Of a stretch of 64,000 bases of DNA, positions 61,007 through 64,000 are shown one piece after another. The stretch covers positions 186,001 through 250,000 of the forward strand of contig NZ_FZNQ01000001.1 of NCBI RefSeq assembly GCF_900188065.1, written 5' to 3'. The notes beneath the pieces are model-generated. The model was given only the letters and a program-made list of their open reading frames with translations. It was not told where the DNA came from and did no database searches. Numbering within the stretch: position 1 is the stretch's first letter; every line of letters begins with the position of its first letter. The stretch is from Halorubrum vacuolatum. GTDB lineage: Archaea > Halobacteriota > Halobacteria > Halobacteriales > Haloferacaceae. A program made the position numbers and the translations under genes.

Positions 61007-61159
61007 ATGGGAAAGAAATCGAAGGCGAAAAAGAAGCGGCTGGCGAAAAAGGAGCGCCAGAACACCCGCGTCCCCGCGTGGGTCATGCTCAAGACGGACA
61101 TGAACGTCACGCGAAACCCCAAGCGGCGTAACTGGCGCCGGAACGACCTGGACGAGTAG
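61007..61159 (+). CDS. Ribosomal protein eL39 (L39e)
   Basis: A 50-residue basic protein of the large ribosomal subunit near the exit tunnel: [20 protein letters not shown], then [20 protein letters not shown] and NWRRNDLDE. It shows the family's highly basic N-terminus and NPKRRNWRR end. A TTTTAT box at about 60974 lies about 30 bases upstream. It is the first gene of a conserved archaeal translation and protein-targeting cluster, and its stop abuts the L31e start. Confidence 0.95.
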   Translation: MGKKSKAKKKRLAKKERQNTRVPAWVMLKTDMNVTRNPKRRNWRRNDLDE

Positions 61160-61438
61160 ATGAGCACGAGCGATTTCGAGGAGCGCGTCGTCACCGTCCC
61201 GCTCCGGAAGGTCAAGGACAAGCCGGTCCAGCAGCGCGCCGACTACGCGGTCAAAGCCGTGCGCGAACACCTCGCGAAACACTTCTCCGTCGACGAGGAG
61301 GACGTCCTGCTCGACGCCTCGATCAACGAGGCGCTCTGGGCGAAGGGTCGTCAGAACCCGCCGAGCAAGCTGCGCATCCGTGCGGCCCGGTTCGTCGAGG
61401 ACGGCGACCCCATCGTCGAAGCCGAGACCGCGGAGTAA
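61160..61438 (+). CDS. Ribosomal protein eL31 (L31e)
   Basis: A 92-residue large-subunit protein near the tunnel exit. [40 protein letters not shown] and [20 protein letters not shown] match the family well, and the acidic tail is halophile-typical. It begins one base after the L39e stop and ends one base before the aIF6 start, so the genes are tightly packed. Confidence 0.95.
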   Translation: MSTSDFEERVVTVPLRKVKDKPVQQRADYAVKAVREHLAKHFSVDEEDVLLDASINEALWAKGRQNPPSKLRIRAARFVEDGDPIVEAETAE

Positions 61439-61439
61439 C

Positions 61440-62105
61440 GTGTTACGGGCGACTTTCACCGGCTCGTCGTACGTGGGCGTCTTCGCCCGCGTCGCCGACG
61501 ACCTCCTGTTGGTTCGACCGGACGTCGACGACGACCTCGCCGAGAAGCTCGGCGAGGAACTCGACGCCGAGGTCCTCCCGACCACCGTCGGCGGCTCCAA
61601 CACCGTCGGCGCACTCGCGACCGGCAACGAGGCCGGGGTCCTCGTCTCCGATCGGGCGACCGAGCGGGAGAAGGCGCGGATCGCCGAGGCCGCGGACCGC
61701 GAGGTCCGTGAGCTACCCGGCACGATCAACGCCGCCGGCAACGTCGTCCTCGCGAACGATTACGGGGCCTACGTCCATCCCGACCTCCCCCGGAAAGCCG
61801 TGATGGCGGTCCGTGAGGTCCTCGAGGTGCCCGTCGAGCGCGGCGACCTCGCCGACGTCCGAACGGTCGGTGCGGCCGCCGTCGCCACCAACGCGGGCGT
61901 CCTCTGTCACCCGAAAGCGCGCGAGCCGGAGCTCCAAGCCATCGAGGAGGCGCTTGACGTCCGAGCTGACCTCGGAACGATCAACTACGGCGCCCCGCTC
62001 GTCGGGTCCGGGCTCGTCGCCAACGAGGCCGGCTACGTCGTCGGCGAGGACACCACCGGTCCGGAGCTCGGCCGCATCGAGGAAACGCTCGGATACATCG
62101 ACTGA
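61440..62105 (+). CDS. Translation initiation factor aIF6
   Basis: A 221-residue ribosome anti-association factor with the five-fold pentein arrangement. [20 protein letters not shown] is the first unit; [60 protein letters not shown] and [20 protein letters not shown] are the repeated blade segments. It starts at GTG 61440, immediately after the L31e stop. It binds the 50S subunit and blocks early joining to 30S. Confidence 0.94.
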   Translation: MLRATFTGSSYVGVFARVADDLLLVRPDVDDDLAEKLGEELDAEVLPTTVGGSNTVGALATGNEAGVLVSDRATEREKARIAEAADREVRELPGTINAAGNVVLANDYGAYVHPDLPRKAVMAVREVLEVPVERGDLADVRTVGAAAVATNAGVLCHPKAREPELQAIEEALDVRADLGTINYGAPLVGSGLVANEAGYVVGEDTTGPELGRIEETLGYID

Positions 62106-62209
62106 CCCCGGATCGGGCCTGCAACGCGACACCCGCCTGGCGGCCGATCGGGCGCCCACGGTACCCACTTTTAGGAAGATACTTCCGTCTCCCTATCCGA
62201 ATCCGGGAC

Positions 62210-62386
62210 ATGAGCACGTACACCGTGAGTGGTCGGTTCCAGAGCCGCGATGGGGATCAGGTATTCACCAAGGAGATCGAAGCCGAGAACGAGTCGCTCG
62301 CTCGTGAGCGGCTCTACACCCTCATCGGGAGCCAGCACAATCGAAAGCGAACGCAGATCGAGATCGACGAGGTCGTATCGGCATGA
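62210..62386 (+). CDS. Ribosomal protein eL20/LX (L18a-type)
   Basis: A 58-residue protein: MSTYTVSGRFQSRDGDQVFT, KEIEAENESLARERLYTLIG and SQHNRKRTQIEIDEVVSA. The order and the S-x-H-x-x-x-R-x-x-I end match LX (eL20) of archaea. ATG 62210 lies in the usual place after the aIF6 gene (104-base gap). Its stop overlaps the ATG of the prefoldin alpha gene by 4 bases. Confidence 0.92.
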   Translation: MSTYTVSGRFQSRDGDQVFTKEIEAENESLARERLYTLIGSQHNRKRTQIEIDEVVSA

Positions 62387-62838
62387 TGGGCGGTGGCCAA
62401 GGGCAGCTCCAGCAGCTCTCCCAGGAGCTTCAGGCGCTCGACCAGGCGATCGGCTCGCTGGAGGAGGAGATCGACGCCCACCGCGAGGAGCAGGTCGAGA
62501 TCGACGAAGCGGTGAAAGCGATCGAGACGCTGGAGTCGGATTCGACGGTACAGGTGCCGCTCGGCGGCGGCGCGTACGTCCGCGCGGAGATCGACGATAT
62601 CGATGAGGTCATCGTCTCGCTCGGTGGAAACTATGCCGCTGAACAGGACCGTGAGGATGCGATCGAGGTCCTCAAACGGAAGCGCGAGGCGCTTGACGAC
62701 CGGATTCAGGAAACCCGCGAGGAGATCGACGAACTCGAATCAGAAAGCGACCAGCTCGAACAGCAGGCACAGCGGATGCAACAGCAGATGCAACAACAGC
62801 AGATGCAGCAGCTCCAACAGCAAGCGGACGACGAGTGA
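62383..62838 (+). CDS. pfdA: Prefoldin subunit alpha
   Basis: A 151-residue coiled-coil chaperone subunit. Two helices (QQLSQELQALDQAIGSLEEE and EDAIEVLKRKREALDDRIQE) flank a beta-hairpin core: QVPLGGGAYVRAEIDDIDEV and IVSLGGNYAAEQDRED. A Gln/Met-rich repeat (QQMQQQQMQQLQQQ) ends the second helix. It hands unfolded proteins to the thermosome as part of an alpha2-beta4 hexamer. It overlaps the L18a gene by 4 bases and precedes ftsY by 11 bases. Confidence 0.94.
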   Translation: MMGGGQGQLQQLSQELQALDQAIGSLEEEIDAHREEQVEIDEAVKAIETLESDSTVQVPLGGGAYVRAEIDDIDEVIVSLGGNYAAEQDREDAIEVLKRKREALDDRIQETREEIDELESESDQLEQQAQRMQQQMQQQQMQQLQQQADDE

Positions 62839-62849
62839 GGTAATCGAAC

Positions 62850-64000
62850 GTGTTTGACGGACTGAAAGACAAGCTCAGTAGCTTCCGGAAGGACGTCGAG
62901 GAGTCGGCGGAGGACGAGGCGACCGCCGAGGCCGAAGCGCCGACCGACACCGAGATCGAGGAAGCCGCGGACGCCGCGACTGGCGACGACGACCTCGCCG
63001 ATGCGGAAGCCACCGGAAGCGAGACTGTGGGGGCTGGCTCGAACGAGACGGTGGAGACCGCCTCGAACGACGTGGAGGCTGCGGACACCGAAGATGCCGG
63101 AGCGGGGGTCACCGAGGACGACGACGCCGGTTCAAACGAACCGAGTACCTTCCAGCGCGCGAAGGCGTTCGCGACCGGTCGGATCATCATCGAGGAGGAG
63201 GACCTCGAACAGCCCCTCTGGGACCTCGAGATGGCGCTTTTGGGCAGCGACGTCGAGATGAGCGTCGCCGAACAGATCCTGGAGACGGTGCGGGAGAACA
63301 TGCTCGGCGAATCACGCAAACAGGTCGAAACGACGGGCGAACTCGTCGAGTCGGCGCTGTATGACGCCCTGCTCGAGGTGATCGCGGTCGGACAGTTCGA
63401 TTTCGAAGAGCGGATCGCCGAAGCCGACAAGCCAGTCACGCTCGTTTTTACCGGCGTCAACGGCGTCGGCAAGACCACCTCAATCGCGAAGCTCTCCGAG
63501 TGGCTCGCCGACCGCGGCTACTCGTCGGTGCTCGCGAACGGCGACACCTATCGAGCCGGCGCGAACGAACAGATCCGCGAGCACGCCGAGCGACTCGACC
63601 GCGAACTCATCGCCCACGATCAGGGCGGCGACCCCGCGGCGGTGATCTACGACGCCATCGAGTACGCCGCGGCCAACGACGTCGACGTCGTCCTCGGCGA
63701 CACCGCCGGCCGGCTCCACACGAGCGACGATCTGATGAGCCAGTTGGAGAAGATCGCCCGCGTCGTCGACCCGGACATGACGATCTTCGTCGACGAGGCG
63801 GTCGCCGGCCAGGACGCCGTCAACCGCGCGAAGGAGTTCAATTCGGCCGCGAAGATCGACGGCGCGATCCTGACGAAAGCCGACGCCGACTCCTCCGGCG
63901 GGGCCGCCATCTCCATCGCGTACGTCACCGGCAAGCCGATCCTGTTTTTGGGAACCGGACAGGGCTACGACGACCTCACCCGGTTCGACCCGGAAGCGCT
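62850..64000 (+). CDS. ftsY: Signal recognition particle receptor FtsY, cut by window end
   Basis: The GTG at 62850 opens MFDGLKDKLSSFRKDVEESA, followed by a long acidic A-region (about residues 20-110) that helps the receptor bind the membrane. The NG domain then shows EEEDLEQPLWDLEMALLGSD, the G1 P-loop VFTGVNGVGKTTSIAKL near residue 198, G3-like VVLGDTAGRLHTSDDLM, and G4 DGAILTKADADSSGG. The gene continues beyond 64000. It pairs with SRP54 to deliver ribosomes making membrane or exported proteins. Its place after prefoldin alpha is conserved in archaea. Confidence 0.96.
   Translation, partial: MFDGLKDKLSSFRKDVEESAEDEATAEAEAPTDTEIEEAADAATGDDDLADAEATGSETVGAGSNETVETASNDVEAADTEDAGAGVTEDDDAGSNEPSTFQRAKAFATGRIIIEEEDLEQPLWDLEMALLGSDVEMSVAEQILETVRENMLGESRKQVETTGELVESALYDALLEVIAVGQFDFEERIAEADKPVTLVFTGVNGVGKTTSIAKLSEWLADRGYSSVLANGDTYRAGANEQIREHAERLDRELIAHDQGGDPAAVIYDAIEYAAANDVDVVLGDTAGRLHTSDDLMSQLEKIARVVDPDMTIFVDEAVAGQDAVNRAKEFNSAAKIDGAILTKADADSSGGAAISIAYVTGKPILFLGTGQGYDDLTRFDPEA

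Noticed and set aside
1-64000. tRNA or rRNA genes
   Set aside because: The intergenic gaps were read for tRNA-like T-loop sequence (GGTTCGAATCC type) in a suitable fold and none was found. A covariance-model scan could still find an unusual one.

Overview
The window comes from the chromosome of an extremely halophilic archaeon (class Halobacteria). The evidence is high GC, strongly acidic proteins, leaderless genes with TATA boxes about 26 bases before the start codon, and archaeal markers: AglB, aIF2-beta, aIF6, L39e, L31e, LX/L18a, prefoldin alpha and FtsY. No tRNA, rRNA or CRISPR array was seen. The window cuts a gene at each end: a GH15 glucoamylase on the left and ftsY on the right.

Layout. 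1-12.4 kb: glucoamylase, two small lipoproteins, a CYTH protein, an FKBP-type isomerase, a MinD-like/RAD55-like pair, the 3' remnant of a tnpB transposon, a YlbF-like protein, a membrane protein, an esterase, and an aminotransferase with its Lrp regulator. 12.6-14.4 kb: an envelope protein with a pilin-like N-terminus. 14.4-33.2 kb: a protein-glycosylation island with DUF368 transporter, AglB, AglG-like transferase, AglR-like flippase, GT61, GT4 and GT2 transferases, an AglQ-like protein, AglF-like nucleotidyltransferase and AglM-like UDP-glucose dehydrogenase. 33.3-49.9 kb: helicase, glutamate dehydrogenase, FNT channel, an intact tnpB element, a phosphoesterase, DUF457-like membrane proteins, an ABC exporter operon, small stress-type genes and aIF2-beta. 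49.9-56 kb: divergent lactate-oxidation genes (a Dld-type flavoprotein against lutC and a lutB-lutA fusion). 56-64 kb: PRC-barrel, AlaX, HD and M20 proteins, a structured GC-rich intergenic region, a frameshifted exported protein, and the conserved L39e-L31e-aIF6-L18a-prefoldin-FtsY cluster.

The most interesting content lies in the glycosylation island. Five divergent paralogues of a ParB/sulfiredoxin-like family (21.2-27.8 kb, all on the minus strand) are interleaved with the GT61 and AglQ-like genes, in DNA that is locally more AT-rich than its surroundings. They share G-x-W-D, G-x-H-R and RH-x-x-WQ-x-x-R signatures. They may form an undescribed branch of archaeal glycan assembly or modification. 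The other island genes fit a simple model: AglF and AglM make activated glucose and glucuronate, the transferases build a dolichol-linked glycan, the flippase turns it outward, AglB moves it to protein, and DUF368 may return the lipid carrier.

Other points of note: two tnpB elements at different stages of decay with conserved hairpin ends, a ligase-like protein lacking its nucleotidyl lysine, a JAMM-like protein with incomplete metal ligands behind a three-copy upstream repeat, and long perfect stem-loops near 58.2 kb. Function calls rest on recognised motifs and context read by eye; no database search was possible.
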